From positions 1 to 64,000 of the forward strand of contig CAJUIW010000007.1 in assembly GCA_910586895.1 (NCBI GenBank): a stretch of DNA of 64,000 bases. Reading direction: 5' to 3'. A program made the position numbers and the translations under genes. Below the pieces are notes generated by a model, which did no database searches, was not told the DNA's origin, and worked only from the letters and a program-made list of their open reading frames with translations. The DNA is from an uncultured Muribaculaceae bacterium (lineage in GTDB: Bacteria > Bacteroidota > Bacteroidia > Bacteroidales > Muribaculaceae). Positions 1 through 9,700 of the stretch are shown here, one piece after another. Each line of letters begins with the position of its first letter. The stretch's first letter is position 1.

Positions 1-12
1 TCTAAGGAAGGC

Positions 13-52
13 AAGGCCGCGACGGGAAAACCGCCGTGGCCTTCGTCTTTTT
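13..52 (+). terminator. Intrinsic terminator of a gene left of the window
   Basis: A G+C-rich stem (arms 13-25 and 31-43, two weak pairs, loop around GAAAA) is followed by CGTCTTTTT. It would end a plus-strand gene lying outside the window. The convergent integrase gene ends just to its right. Confidence 0.75.
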
Positions 53-88
53 AAACCACAAACAAAAAGGAGAGAGGTGAAGTTCCGT

Positions 89-1012
89 TCAGATTGCTCC
101 TATTATGATTTCGTTGGCGTGGTCCACGGCAGATGTGTCGAGTGCGGCCAGATAGATTCGTGTTGTTGATTCGGAATCATGCCCCATCCCTTCGCTTATA
201 ATGTTTATAGGTATTCCTTTTGTCTGTGCAGTAGTGGCCCAGCTATGACGGGCGCAGTAAAGTGTCAGGGGAATGTTTGATCCTATCATGGCGGCTATCT
301 TTTTAAGACTCCGGTTTATATTGTAGCTTGTGTTGCGGTAGATGCTCCTTTCGTAAGGGTATTCCTGAGTAATGATCGGTAAAAGATATTTTGAATTGTT
401 TTCGGGGTAGCGGTCGAGTATTCTTTGCATCTCACCTGTCCAGCGGATGGTGAGTTTCTGTCCTGTCTTTCTTCGGCGATAGGTGATGTAGCCGTTGGAG
501 AGATCTTTTTTCTTCAGAAATGCCATATCAATGAAACTCATGCCGCGCATGTAGAAACTGAGCATAAACATGTCACGTGCGAAGTCGAGCGATTTGTGGC
601 GGGAGATATCAATTGTCTTGAGTTGCTTAAGCTTAGCGATGGGAAGTGCTCTCTTGCGCGTTTTCTCATTGCCGGTGTAGACGCGCCGGAAGGGGAATGT
701 CTGTTTGGCAAGTTCCTGCTCCACGGCCCGGTTATACGTAGCCCGGAGTATGCGCATGTAAAATGATACGGTGTTTGGTGATAGTGAAGCTGCGTTGAGA
801 AAAGCCTCGTAGGCTTCTATGATTTCAGCATTTATTTTGTGGAGCGGAATGTCACTTTCGCCTCTGAATTTCCGGAAGCTGTTTAATGTGGCCTGATATG
901 TTTCTGCTGTGCGTATATGTCCGTTTGCCCGAAACTGTTGGATTAAAGCTGTCATGTAGATGAAAAGATGTCTTTTGGAGTTTTGGTTTGAATTACGGTT
1001 TGTCATCATCAT
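89..1012 (-). CDS. Tyrosine recombinase / site-specific integrase
   Basis: A 307-residue DNA strand-exchange enzyme of the lambda-integrase superfamily, acting on chromosomal DNA. An N-terminal SAM-like core-binding domain spans about residues 15-105 and the catalytic domain about 120-300. Visible catalytic residues are Arg156 (in MRGMSF), Lys182 (RRKTGQ), Arg255 (YCARHSW), His278 (GMGHDS) and the nucleophile Tyr287 (TRIYL). The first His of the usual HxxR motif is Tyr252; I recall this substitution as common in Bacteroidetes recombinases. It stands alone: no excisionase, relaxase or att-like repeat is visible beside it. It could be the end of an element lying to the left, a remnant, or a chromosomal invertase. 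The family call is firm but the role is open. Confidence 0.9.
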   Translation of the reverse strand: MMMTNRNSNQNSKRHLFIYMTALIQQFRANGHIRTAETYQATLNSFRKFRGESDIPLHKINAEIIEAYEAFLNAASLSPNTVSFYMRILRATYNRAVEQELAKQTFPFRRVYTGNEKTRKRALPIAKLKQLKTIDISRHKSLDFARDMFMLSFYMRGMSFIDMAFLKKKDLSNGYITYRRRKTGQKLTIRWTGEMQRILDRYPENNSKYLLPIITQEYPYERSIYRNTSYNINRSLKKIAAMIGSNIPLTLYCARHSWATTAQTKGIPINIISEGMGHDSESTTRIYLAALDTSAVDHANEIIIGAI

Positions 1013-1077
1013 TGTAAGTTTGTGATTAATGCTGAATGATAATACTGTTTTTGCATACGTTAAGGTGAAACTCGAAG

Positions 1078-1108
1078 TTTGATATTGTCGGTAAATTTCT
1101 TAATTTTG
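1078..1108 (+). promoter_or_regulatory. Bacteroidetes-type promoter for the 1138 lipoprotein gene
   Basis: TTTG at 1078-1081, a 19-bp spacer and TAATTTTG at 1101-1108 match the Bacteroidetes -33/-7 consensus. The start codon is 30 bp downstream. Confidence 0.65.
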
Positions 1109-1137
1109 CATCTGATATACACTCAAGTATTAGAATT

Positions 1138-2217
1138 ATGCAAATTTCCAGATACATATCATGCCTTGCAGCGGGGATGCTGCTATGGTCATGCGGTGGT
1201 AATAATGAATGGACTGTCAATGGCCGTATCGAAGGCGCCGAGGGGCAGACTATGGTGCTCGAAGGATCGGAGAACGGACGTTGGCTGATATTGGATTCGG
1301 TCCCTATCAATGATGCCGGTCAGTTTACTGCACATCATAAGGCTGCCGGTTATCCTGACATTTATCGTCTGCGTCTTGGAGATAAGACTCTTTATTTCCC
1401 GATTGACAGTATCGAGACGGTAACTGTAGTGACAAAGGCTGATGCTTTTGATCATGAATACACATTGTCCGGTTCTGAGTCGGCCGAGCTCCTGATGAAT
1501 GTCGATAAGCGTGTGATGGATGCCGTGGCCAAGCATGGGGCATCATCTTTACCTGCCGATACCATGCTGAAGCGTGAGCTTGGCAGCATGCTTTTGGGCA
1601 ATCCCTCAGGAATTGTGTCATATTATATCATCAATAAGCAGATTCAGGGCGTACCGTTGTTCAATCCGGGTGATAAGTCGGATCTGAAGGTAATAGGTGC
1701 CGTGGCCAACGCTTTCAATGAATTCCGTCCTAACGATCCCCGAACAGCTTACCTTAAGCGACTCTTTCTGCGCAACAGAGTGAGCTCGACAATGGATACC
1801 ATCGAGGCTAAAGAGATAGATATCATTGATATCGACCTGATTGACAATACCGGTGCACGCCGTACATTGGTAGATGTAGCCGGTAAGAACCGGGTGGTGC
1901 TTCTTAACTTCACCGCATATACCGCTGAATTTTCTCCGGCCCTTAACGTTGAACTCAACAAACTGTATGAACGCTATAAAGATAGCGGATTGGAGATATA
2001 TCAGATAGGATTTGACGGCGATGAATATCAGTGGCGTCAGTCAGCTAAGAATCTTCCGTGGGTCACCGTATATAATTCCGCTGCCGATGGCGAAAAATAT
2101 CTGATGAGTTACAATGTCGGTGCTGTTCCGTGCTCCTTTATAATAAAGGATGGAACCGTTCTTGAACGAGTGACTGATCCTACAAAGCTTGGCAGTGCGG
2201 TAAGCCGCCTGTTCTGA
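1138..2217 (+). CDS. DUF4369 / thioredoxin-like lipoprotein lacking CXXC
   Basis: A 359-residue exported protein with a lipoprotein-like leader ending LLWSC (Cys19). Residues about 25-110 resemble the DUF4369 domain that precedes TlpA/AhpC-type thioredoxin folds in Bacteroidetes. Residues about 235-350 keep the thioredoxin-like pattern: a VVLLNF strand, a helix with LNKLYERYKDSGLEI, and a cis-Pro-like VGAVPCSF. Where the redox-active WCxxC should be, the sequence reads FTAYTAEFSP (residues 258-267), so no disulfide reductase activity is expected. It is monocistronic, with its own promoter upstream and a terminator downstream. Likely a periplasmic or envelope binding or scaffold protein, function unknown. 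Confidence 0.8.
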   Translation: MQISRYISCLAAGMLLWSCGGNNEWTVNGRIEGAEGQTMVLEGSENGRWLILDSVPINDAGQFTAHHKAAGYPDIYRLRLGDKTLYFPIDSIETVTVVTKADAFDHEYTLSGSESAELLMNVDKRVMDAVAKHGASSLPADTMLKRELGSMLLGNPSGIVSYYIINKQIQGVPLFNPGDKSDLKVIGAVANAFNEFRPNDPRTAYLKRLFLRNRVSSTMDTIEAKEIDIIDIDLIDNTGARRTLVDVAGKNRVVLLNFTAYTAEFSPALNVELNKLYERYKDSGLEIYQIGFDGDEYQWRQSAKNLPWVTVYNSAADGEKYLMSYNVGAVPCSFIIKDGTVLERVTDPTKLGSAVSRLF

Positions 2218-2238
2218 ACTATAAGAAAAGAAAAAATG

Positions 2239-2283
2239 AGTGCCCCCTCTTCGTATACGGAGAGAGGGCACTTTCTTTTTTTG
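2239..2283. terminator. Bidirectional terminator between convergent genes
   Basis: A 12-bp stem (2239-2250 with 2261-2272) has one weak pair. It is flanked by CTTTCTTTTTTT on the right and by A-rich sequence on the left, so it can serve both converging genes. Confidence 0.85.
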
Positions 2284-2304
2284 TATGTGTGGGATTGGGT
2301 TGTG

Positions 2305-3078
2305 CTACCATCCGTAGCTGGCCCAAAGGGTATTGTTGCAATCGATGCGGTATGGTGTGCCGGTAGGAGCTATTTCATAGGTGAACAACCACTGGTCATT
2401 GCCCGAGGGAAATGATATGGCTGCAGGGAGCATGGCCGGTGATTTGCCAAGCAATCCGGCAAGCTGCAGCATCTGTATTGGAGTTCCGAGTTGGGCTGTC
2501 TGCATTGCTGCGGTCAGAGCCGGATTAACAGAGGCTATGTCAGGATATGGCGAGGGTGTGATGATGAATTTTCCGGCATAGCATGTGCCTTGAGCCACGG
2601 TTTTCTCTATTCCGGTCATCTGCCGCACTCCGCCAATCGGTTCGGTATAGGAGAATATCAGCTTTACGCCGTCGCACTCAAAATCTGTGGTTGGTGATAT
2701 GCTCTGGACATATCCGTCGGGAGTATATGTCATGCTGATAGTTCCGTTCATGGTTTCGTCATCGGGGTTTTCATAATAGAACTGTGATACGTAGCCTGTG
2801 GAATCGAGATCGAAATAGATATTGACGCTGTAGGGAGCGTCATCATAGCCTTCCATTACCAGAGTGGCTACTCCGCTATATTCCGTGGTGTCAGGCCCCA
2901 TGACCGGGGTGTACCTGACGTTGAAAATATTGATGCCAGAAATATTGTCGACGGATGTCAACCGACCCTCGGCATCATATTTTACAGCACCGTCCATGAA
3001 GCTTACCGGACGGGGTGCTGCTGCGGTTGCCAACAGTGAGCTTCCGCATACTAAGAAAGATAGAAATAGACGTGTCAT
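2305..3078 (-). CDS. Secreted protein of unknown function
   Basis: A 257-residue protein with a signal peptide (hydrophobic stretch to about residue 20, ending in Ala residues). The mature part is rich in short beta-strand patterns such as VKYDAEGRLTSV and TISMTYTPDGYVQSI. These recall the DUF4595/RHS-like beta-strand repeats of Bacteroidales secreted proteins, but the match is loose. No catalytic motif is seen. It is transcribed away from the calycin/haem operon and shares its upstream region with it. Function not recognised. Confidence 0.65.
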   Translation of the reverse strand: MTRLFLSFLVCGSSLLATAAAPRPVSFMDGAVKYDAEGRLTSVDNISGINIFNVRYTPVMGPDTTEYSGVATLVMEGYDDAPYSVNIYFDLDSTGYVSQFYYENPDDETMNGTISMTYTPDGYVQSISPTTDFECDGVKLIFSYTEPIGGVRQMTGIEKTVAQGTCYAGKFIITPSPYPDIASVNPALTAAMQTAQLGTPIQMLQLAGLLGKSPAMLPAAISFPSGNDQWLFTYEIAPTGTPYRIDCNNTLWASYGW

Positions 3079-3110
3079 ATCCGTGTTGAAATGGTTGAAT
3101 TTTTCAGTAT

Positions 3111-3124
3111 GTAATCAATATTAC
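3111..3124. promoter_or_regulatory. Palindrome GTAAT-N4-ATTAC in a divergent intergenic region
   Basis: A perfect 5+5 bp inverted repeat with a 4-bp spacer lies between the divergent 3078 (minus) and 3228 (plus) genes, about 70 bp upstream of the candidate -7 box for the calycin gene. It has the size of a dimeric regulator operator. No consensus I know assigns it. Confidence 0.35.
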
Positions 3125-3193
3125 TTAGGTAAAACAAATAAACGGGTAGAAATATCATAGTTTTTGATTATTTTCTGACAGGGAGTGATGGTA

Positions 3194-3201
3194 TAATTTT
3201 G
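3194..3201 (+). promoter_or_regulatory. -7 promoter element for the calycin/haem operon
   Basis: TAATTTTG matches TAnnTTTG and lies 26 bp before the start codon at 3228. No well-spaced -33 element is evident. Confidence 0.5.
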
Positions 3202-3227
3202 CATTAGAATCAAAATAAACAAATGCA

Positions 3228-4082
3228 ATGAATAAAGTTACCAAAATTCTTTCTGTGATGCTGCTGGCTACAGCAGCTGTTTCATGTTCTGACAATGATG
3301 AACCGGTTATCGATGTGGCCTCAGAAGTTGCCGCTACATATCAGGGCTATTCTGTGGCTTCAAGCCGTTATTTTGAGGGTCAGTTGGCACCTTCCCAGAC
3401 GGTGACCGTAGCCAAGACAGCTGCCGGTGAAGTTGCCGTTACATATGCCTCTGATGATTTTGGCACATTTAATATCACCTCCGCTAAGGTAAGCTCAACA
3501 AGCGCCAGTGGTGTATATACCGTTACCGGCTCCGGAAAATGCAAGATGGGCATGGGTGGTAATGTGAGTGAATATGACTGTACTCTTGAAGGAACCGTTG
3601 ATAAAGCTAATCCGGAAGTAACCGAATTTACGTTCAACATCCCTGCGGTAATGGGTGGCCTGAAGATAAAATTTGTACCGGGTGAACTTCCTGCCGCTGT
3701 GGCTCTTCCCGGCGACTATGACGGATATACCGATGCTTCATGCGCTTACTTCCCCAGCAATCCTGCCGATGACCAGGAACTCACTATCACAGCGCAGGAG
3801 GGTAGCGATAAATTCACCGTCAAGTATGTAAGCTCAACATGGGGCGAATTCACTATCAAGGATGTAACCGCTACTGCAAACGGGAATAAGTTTACTCTTG
3901 CCGGCTCAGGAAGCACTCTGATGGGCATGGGCGATACAAAGACTGAGTATGCCTGCACACTGGAGGGTACTGTGGATGTGGCTGATGAAGCAAATACTCT
4001 GTTCACATTCAAGGTGCCGGCCGTAATGGGCGGCCTTACAATTGAGTTCCGTCTGGGCACACGTCCTGCTGAAGCTGAATAA
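3228..4082 (+). CDS. Tandem calycin-like lipoprotein
   Basis: A 284-residue lipoprotein (leader ending AAVSC, Cys20) made of two homologous halves of about 120 residues. Both halves share a Y-x-GY start, a segment WGEF/FGTF followed by a strand, a G-x-MGMG motif, the block CTLEGTVD and the end IPAVMGGL or VPAVMGGL. This is the pattern of the Bacteroides calycin-like beta-barrel domain (PF13944 type). It lies 41 bp upstream of hmuY with no terminator between, so co-transcription is likely. Calycins are small-ligand-binding barrels, so a role in haem or siderophore binding is a reasonable inference, but nothing in the sequence proves it. Confidence 0.75.
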   Translation: MNKVTKILSVMLLATAAVSCSDNDEPVIDVASEVAATYQGYSVASSRYFEGQLAPSQTVTVAKTAAGEVAVTYASDDFGTFNITSAKVSSTSASGVYTVTGSGKCKMGMGGNVSEYDCTLEGTVDKANPEVTEFTFNIPAVMGGLKIKFVPGELPAAVALPGDYDGYTDASCAYFPSNPADDQELTITAQEGSDKFTVKYVSSTWGEFTIKDVTATANGNKFTLAGSGSTLMGMGDTKTEYACTLEGTVDVADEANTLFTFKVPAVMGGLTIEFRLGTRPAEAE

Positions 4083-4123
4083 ACCATACCAAAAAGGTGT
4101 AAATACAGAGATACATACAGTAT

Positions 4124-4780
4124 ATGATAAAAAATCTTGCTAAGAAAACCGTTGTGGCTTTGATGACAGGGATTGTGTTGTCAAGCTGCAACGGCCTTTT
4201 CAGTAATATATATGATGAACCGGCCGAATCAACAGTTTCGGACTACGGATTTGTACAGAAACCTACTGACAGTACACCCGGACGTGTATATATCGATGCT
4301 ACGGATTACCGCCGTTGGACATATATCGATTTCCACACAATGACATTCGATACTCTTGATGTTGACGATCCGGAACCTAAGAATTGGGATATAGCCATTC
4401 ACCGTTATGATGCCAAGACAAATGGTGGCGCGGTACTGGAAACCGGAGCGTCAGGTTTTGCCGGACTGGAGAACATGCCCGGACTTGCCCAAGGCGAATT
4501 TGTGGCCGATGAGTGGACCACTGAGACGATTGTGACCGATATGTCGACAATGATGGATGGATACCTGTCCTATCAGGAATCGTACTACAACCGTGAGTTG
4601 TCAAAGTGGCTTAACGTCGATAAAAGCACTATGCCCCCGATATATACTCCGTCGAACAAGGTGTATATAGTCCGTCTGGCCGATGGCACACATGTGGCCC
4701 TGCGACTGGTTTCGTTCATGAACGGTATGGCTGTCAAGGGATATATGACTATCGAGTACAAGTACCCCTTCAATATCTAA
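4124..4780 (+). CDS. hmuY: HmuY-family haem-binding lipoprotein
   Basis: A 218-residue outer-membrane hemophore of the HmuY family, which captures haem and passes it to the TonB receptor HmuR. A lipobox LSSC gives Cys22. Family hallmarks are the strand WTYIDF near residue 65, the segment NWDIAIHRYDAKTNGG near residues 86-101, and the C-terminal beta pattern KVYIVRLADGTHVALRL followed by GYMTIEYKY. The axial ligands of Porphyromonas HmuY cannot be assigned by eye. It is followed after 3 bp by the receptor gene, as in the classical hmuYRSTUV operon. Confidence 0.88.
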   Translation: MIKNLAKKTVVALMTGIVLSSCNGLFSNIYDEPAESTVSDYGFVQKPTDSTPGRVYIDATDYRRWTYIDFHTMTFDTLDVDDPEPKNWDIAIHRYDAKTNGGAVLETGASGFAGLENMPGLAQGEFVADEWTTETIVTDMSTMMDGYLSYQESYYNRELSKWLNVDKSTMPPIYTPSNKVYIVRLADGTHVALRLVSFMNGMAVKGYMTIEYKYPFNI

Positions 4781-4783
4781 GCG

Positions 4784-6721
4784 ATGGTAGCCAAGTCATT
4801 TATACTTCCGGCTCTTGCCCTTTCGTCCATTTCGGCGATGGCACAGAGCACAATGACCGATGCCAAGCTTGACTCAATCGAGAAAGCATGGAGCCGTGAA
4901 TTGAACACGGTGGTTGTGACCGGAACACGCACGCCTAAACTGCTGAAAGACTCGCCTATATTGACGCGGGTCATTTCTGCTTCGGATATCCGCATGGCTG
5001 ACGCTACCAATATCAGCGATCTGCTTCAGACGGAGCTGCCCGGCATAGAGTTTACATACTCGATGAACCAGCAGGTCAATCTGAACATGCAGGGATTTGG
5101 CGGCAACTCCGTGCTATTTCTTGTTGATGGCGAACGTCTGGCAGGTGAAACTCTTGACAATGTAGACTATAACAGGCTGAATCTTGAAAACGTAGGAAAG
5201 ATTGAGATTGTCAAGGGTGGAGCATCGTCGCTCTATGGGTCGAATGCCGTGGGAGGCGTGGTCAATATCATCAGCCGTGATGAAACCGAACCCTGGCGTC
5301 TGAACATCAATGGCCGCTACGGAGCGCACAATGAACAGCGCTATGGAGCTACCGGAAGTTTCAATGTGGGTAAGTTCGGAAGCAGCACCACACTGCAATA
5401 CTACTCCATTGATTCATATGATATGAAAAACTCCGGTGACTACTCCCGTTTTTATGGCGGCCATAACTGGAATCTGAAAGAGCGTCTGACTTTCCGGGCT
5501 ACTGACAATCTGAAGCTGATAGGCCGTCTGGGCTACTATTACCGTCAACGTAATTCACAGGTTGCCACACGCGACCGTTACCGTGACTTCTCTGCCGGAT
5601 TGCGTGGGCTTTACACCATATCGGATAAGAACAATCTGGAACTGTCCTATGGATTTGACCAGTATGACAAGAGCGATTTCATGGTGGACACCCGCAGCGA
5701 TGTGCGCAAGTACAGCAATGTGCAGAACACCGTAAGAGGTATATACAACCATACATTCTTTGACAAGCATATCCTGACCGTTGGCGGCGACATTATGCGT
5801 GACTATCTGCAGAGCTATCAGTTTACTGACAATGGCCACCGCAGTCAGGTCACAGCTGATGGATTCGCTCAGTTTGACATGAACTTCACCTCACGCTTCA
5901 ATGTCATAGCCGGTGCGCGTTATGACTACTTTTCGGAAGCTTCCATGGGTCATGCCTCGGCACGTCTGAGCACCATGTACAAGCTGTGGCGTCTGAATCT
6001 GCGCGGATCCTATTCCGGCGGATTCCGTGCACCGACTCTCAAGGAGATGTATATGGACTTTGACATGGCGGGGATATTCATGATATATGGCAATCCTGAT
6101 CTTAAGCCTGAGACGAGTCATAATTTCCAGCTGTCGGCCGAGTATATGCACCGCAATCTGAACTTTAACGTAGGAGGTTTCTGCAATCTGGTGGACAACC
6201 GTATCACAACCGGATGGAGCCAGGCACTACAGGGGCAGGTGTACACCAATATCAGCCGGGTCAATATCGCCGGACTGGATGCCAACGTATCGTGGCGCCA
6301 TGCACTCGGATTCGGAGTCCGCGCATCGTATATGTACACACACGAACATGTGCGCAAGGGTGAGCCTTATACATCATCGACACGTCCGCACACAGCTACC
6401 GTGCGTCTGGATTATGGACGCGAGTGGCGCAACTACGGATTCAAACTCTCCCTGAGCGGACGCGTACTGTCAAGTGTGACCGTGGATGAATATACTTCCG
6501 TATCCAACTACGAGGATATCGAGCGTGTCACATACCCGGCATATACCATGTGGCGTCTTAACCTGACCCAGAATGTGTGGAAGGGTATCAATGTGACTCT
6601 TGCCGTTGACAACCTGTTTAATTACGTACCAAAATATTATTATAGTAATTCGCCGACCACTAACGGTACCACTGTTTCAGCCGGAGTGTCAGTAGATATC
6701 GAACGATTTTTTAGCCGTTGA
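4784..6721 (+). CDS. hmuR: TonB-dependent haem receptor, HmuR-like
   Basis: A 645-residue outer-membrane receptor that would import haem using TonB energy. A signal peptide covers about residues 1-21. The TonB box/plug start reads ELNTVVVTGTRTPK (about residues 39-52), followed by a plug with the motifs IEIVKGGASSLYGSNAVGG and VNIIS. The barrel includes the NPDLKPETSHNFQLSAEY motif and an aromatic C-terminus (VDIERFFSR). Length suits the HmuR/BtuB group, with no CarboxypepD-like extension. Start ATG 4784 lies 3 bp after the hmuY stop. Its stop overlaps the start region of hmuS. Haem specificity is inferred from the operon. Confidence 0.9.
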   Translation: MVAKSFILPALALSSISAMAQSTMTDAKLDSIEKAWSRELNTVVVTGTRTPKLLKDSPILTRVISASDIRMADATNISDLLQTELPGIEFTYSMNQQVNLNMQGFGGNSVLFLVDGERLAGETLDNVDYNRLNLENVGKIEIVKGGASSLYGSNAVGGVVNIISRDETEPWRLNINGRYGAHNEQRYGATGSFNVGKFGSSTTLQYYSIDSYDMKNSGDYSRFYGGHNWNLKERLTFRATDNLKLIGRLGYYYRQRNSQVATRDRYRDFSAGLRGLYTISDKNNLELSYGFDQYDKSDFMVDTRSDVRKYSNVQNTVRGIYNHTFFDKHILTVGGDIMRDYLQSYQFTDNGHRSQVTADGFAQFDMNFTSRFNVIAGARYDYFSEASMGHASARLSTMYKLWRLNLRGSYSGGFRAPTLKEMYMDFDMAGIFMIYGNPDLKPETSHNFQLSAEYMHRNLNFNVGGFCNLVDNRITTGWSQALQGQVYTNISRVNIAGLDANVSWRHALGFGVRASYMYTHEHVRKGEPYTSSTRPHTATVRLDYGREWRNYGFKLSLSGRVLSSVTVDEYTSVSNYEDIERVTYPAYTMWRLNLTQNVWKGINVTLAVDNLFNYVPKYYYSNSPTTNGTTVSAGVSVDIERFFSR

Positions 6722-6723
6722 AT

Positions 6724-9700
6724 ATGAGTAGAAAGAAAATAATAATTCTTTCCATAACAGCCGCCGTGGTTATTGCCATCGGTGTGCTGCTATGGAATGT
6801 TTTTGCGTCAACCACCCGTATAGCTTTTGTCAATTACCAGGCTATTACGCTTGGTCAGATAGGACGTGCTTGTGATAATTCATTCATTAAGATTTCGGAA
6901 CTTCCGGTAGAGAATCTGGACCGGGCAGGCAAATATGACATGGTATTTGTCAACGGCATGGGGCTGCGTATCACCGATGAGCAGCGTCAGGCTCTTGCAA
7001 AGGCTGCGGAAAAGGGCACCCCTGTGCTGACCACGGCAGCCACTAATCCGCAGAACCTTATCGTGTCAGTGGATTCAGTGGACACTGAATTCCTGAAAGA
7101 GTATCTGGTGGGTGGCCGTACTAATTACCGCAATATGCTCAAGTATGTGCGCAGATTCATTGACGGGAAGAAATTCAAGGCTCCTCTGCCGGGCGATCCC
7201 GAACTCTCGGCCTCTTCACTGATGTATTATCCTGATGAAAATGATAATCTGAATTTCGGCTCAGTGGCTGAATATGAAGCATATCTTAAAAAGTCAGGCA
7301 AATGGCGTGAGGATGCTCCCCGCATAATACTGACAGGTCAGATGGGTGTGCCTGACAGCCTTGTAGCGGCTCTTGAACGTACCGGCAAAATGGTATATCC
7401 CGTCAACTCCATACAGCAGTTCATAACACGCGGCCATGCTGATTCAGTGAAGGTGGCGGCTATGATAAACATGGCCCACGGACGTATGGGCGACATGGTG
7501 GTGGAATATCTGAAGAACAATAATATTCCGCTTTTCTCACCGCTGAATGTCAACCGCCTTTACCATGAATGGATGGACGACAAGATGGGCATGAACGGCG
7601 GCTTCCTGTCACAGAGTGTGGTGACTCCGGAAATTGACGGCGCTGTCCGTCCGTTTGCCCTGTTCGCACATTATGAAGGAGATGACGGACTCCAGTATGT
7701 GACTGCGATCCCTGACCGTTTGAACGAGTTTGTGGCCACAGTCAATAACTACACCTCACTTCAGCGCAAGGCTAACAAGGATAAGAAAGTGGCTATTTTC
7801 TACTTCAAGGGTCCGGGTCAGAATGCGCTTGTGGCCGAGGGTATGGAAGTGGCTCCATCACTGTTCAATCTTCTGACACGTCTGCGTAGCGAAGGATATA
7901 CCGTAGAAAATCTTCCGGCCGATGCCGCCGGGCTTGAGCGTCTGATAAACGAACAGGGACGTGTGTTCAATGAATATGCTGTCGGTGCGAAGGATGATTT
8001 TGTCAAGAAGAATTCACCTCAGATTATAAAGCGCGATGACTATGACGGATGGTGCCGCAGTGCGTTCTCAGAGCAGATGCGCAAGGATATTGATGGTGTC
8101 GACGGAGAGTTCCCCGGACATGGACTCAGCACTGAATCAGGCGATCTGGCGTTGGCCCGCCTGCAGTTCGGCAATGTGGTGCTTATACCTCAGACGGCTG
8201 CCGGACTTGGTGATGATGACTTCAAGATAGTGCATGGTACCGATGCCGCACCTCCTCACAATTATGTAGCCGCATATCTATGGGCCCGTAACGGATTTGG
8301 GGCTGATGCGCTGATTCATTTCGGCGCACATGGCAGCCTTGAGTTCACACCGCGCAAGCAGGTGGCGTTGGGCAGCAATGACTGGCCTGACCGTCTGGTA
8401 GGGACAATGCCACACTTCTATATCTACTCCACCAGCAACGTAGGTGAGGCCATGATGGCCAAACGCCGTTCTTATGCCGGCATCATCAACTATCTTACTC
8501 CGCCGTTCATGGAGAGCGGTTTACGCGGAACATACAAGAACCTGTCGGATGCCATAGCTGAATACAACAAACTCTCCGGAGCTGAACACCCTGATCAGAA
8601 GGCTATGGACAGAGCTTCGCTGCTTGTGCGTAAATACATGGTGGAGTTAGGTATCCATCGCGAACTCCGCATGGACAGCACACTGTCACAGGCTATGACA
8701 GCCGATGATGTGGCCCGTGTCGAAAATTTCGCTGAGGAACTTGCCAACGAAAAGATTACCGGTGCACTCTATGTGATGGGGGTTCCCTATGCACCTGAAT
8801 ATATCCGGACCACGGTAAGTGCCATGGCTACCGATCCGATTGCCTATAGCCTGTATGCACTTGACCGTATGAAGGGGCGTACGGATATTGATTATGAAAA
8901 ACAGCGCTCCCGCTTTACGGCTCTTTACGGCGGTAAGGCTTCGGCTATGGTAAGCTCCATGCTTTCATCCGGACGCACTGTTGGGGACGATGATATATGC
9001 CGCATAGCCGGGATAACACGCGCCGAACTTGACAGCGCACGTACTATAATGGAGCAGATCGAAGGTTCGAAGGATATGCTGTCACGTATGATGGTGATGG
9101 GGCAGATGATGACCTCTTCCACCCCGAAACAGACTGGTAAGATTGCTGACCGTATGAAAGCAGGCGGTATGAAGAAAATGATGTCAATGCCGGGGATGAC
9201 ACCTGAAAAGGCAATAGCCATGGCTAAGAAGATGGGTGCTGACGACGCTGCCATAAAAAAGATGGAGGCTGCCATGAAGAAAGGCGCATCGGCCGGAGGA
9301 CATCCCGGAGGTATGCCTAAAGCTGCTGGCGGAATGCCCGGTATGTCGCGCCGTGAATTTTCTGAAGCTGAGATTAACTTTGCACGTGCGGTGACCGAGG
9401 TAGAGCGTGCGCTGCGCGGCATTGACCGTTACCGCGGTGCTCTTGCCTCGAGCCCCGAGTCGGAACTCGCATCGATACTCAACGGACTTTCAGGCGGATT
9501 TATCGCACCTACATCAGGTGGCGACCCGGTGCTGAATCCGGATATACTTCCTACAGGCCGGAATATGTTTGCTGTCAATGCCGAGGAAACTCCCTCGGCC
9601 GTGGCTTGGGAAAAAGGCAAGTCACTTGCTGAAAATACCTTGTCAATGTATCGTAAGCAGCATGCCGACTCACTTCCCCGTAAAGTCAGCTATACGCTCT

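Noticed and set aside
89..1137. Integrase as evidence of an integrated element inside this window
   Set aside because: No att-like direct repeats, tRNA target, excisionase or conjugation genes are visible to its right, and the neighbouring genes look chromosomal.
9429..9620. Antisense and alternate-frame open frames inside hmuS and other large genes
   Set aside because: They lie wholly inside well-supported coding regions and show no domain patterns.
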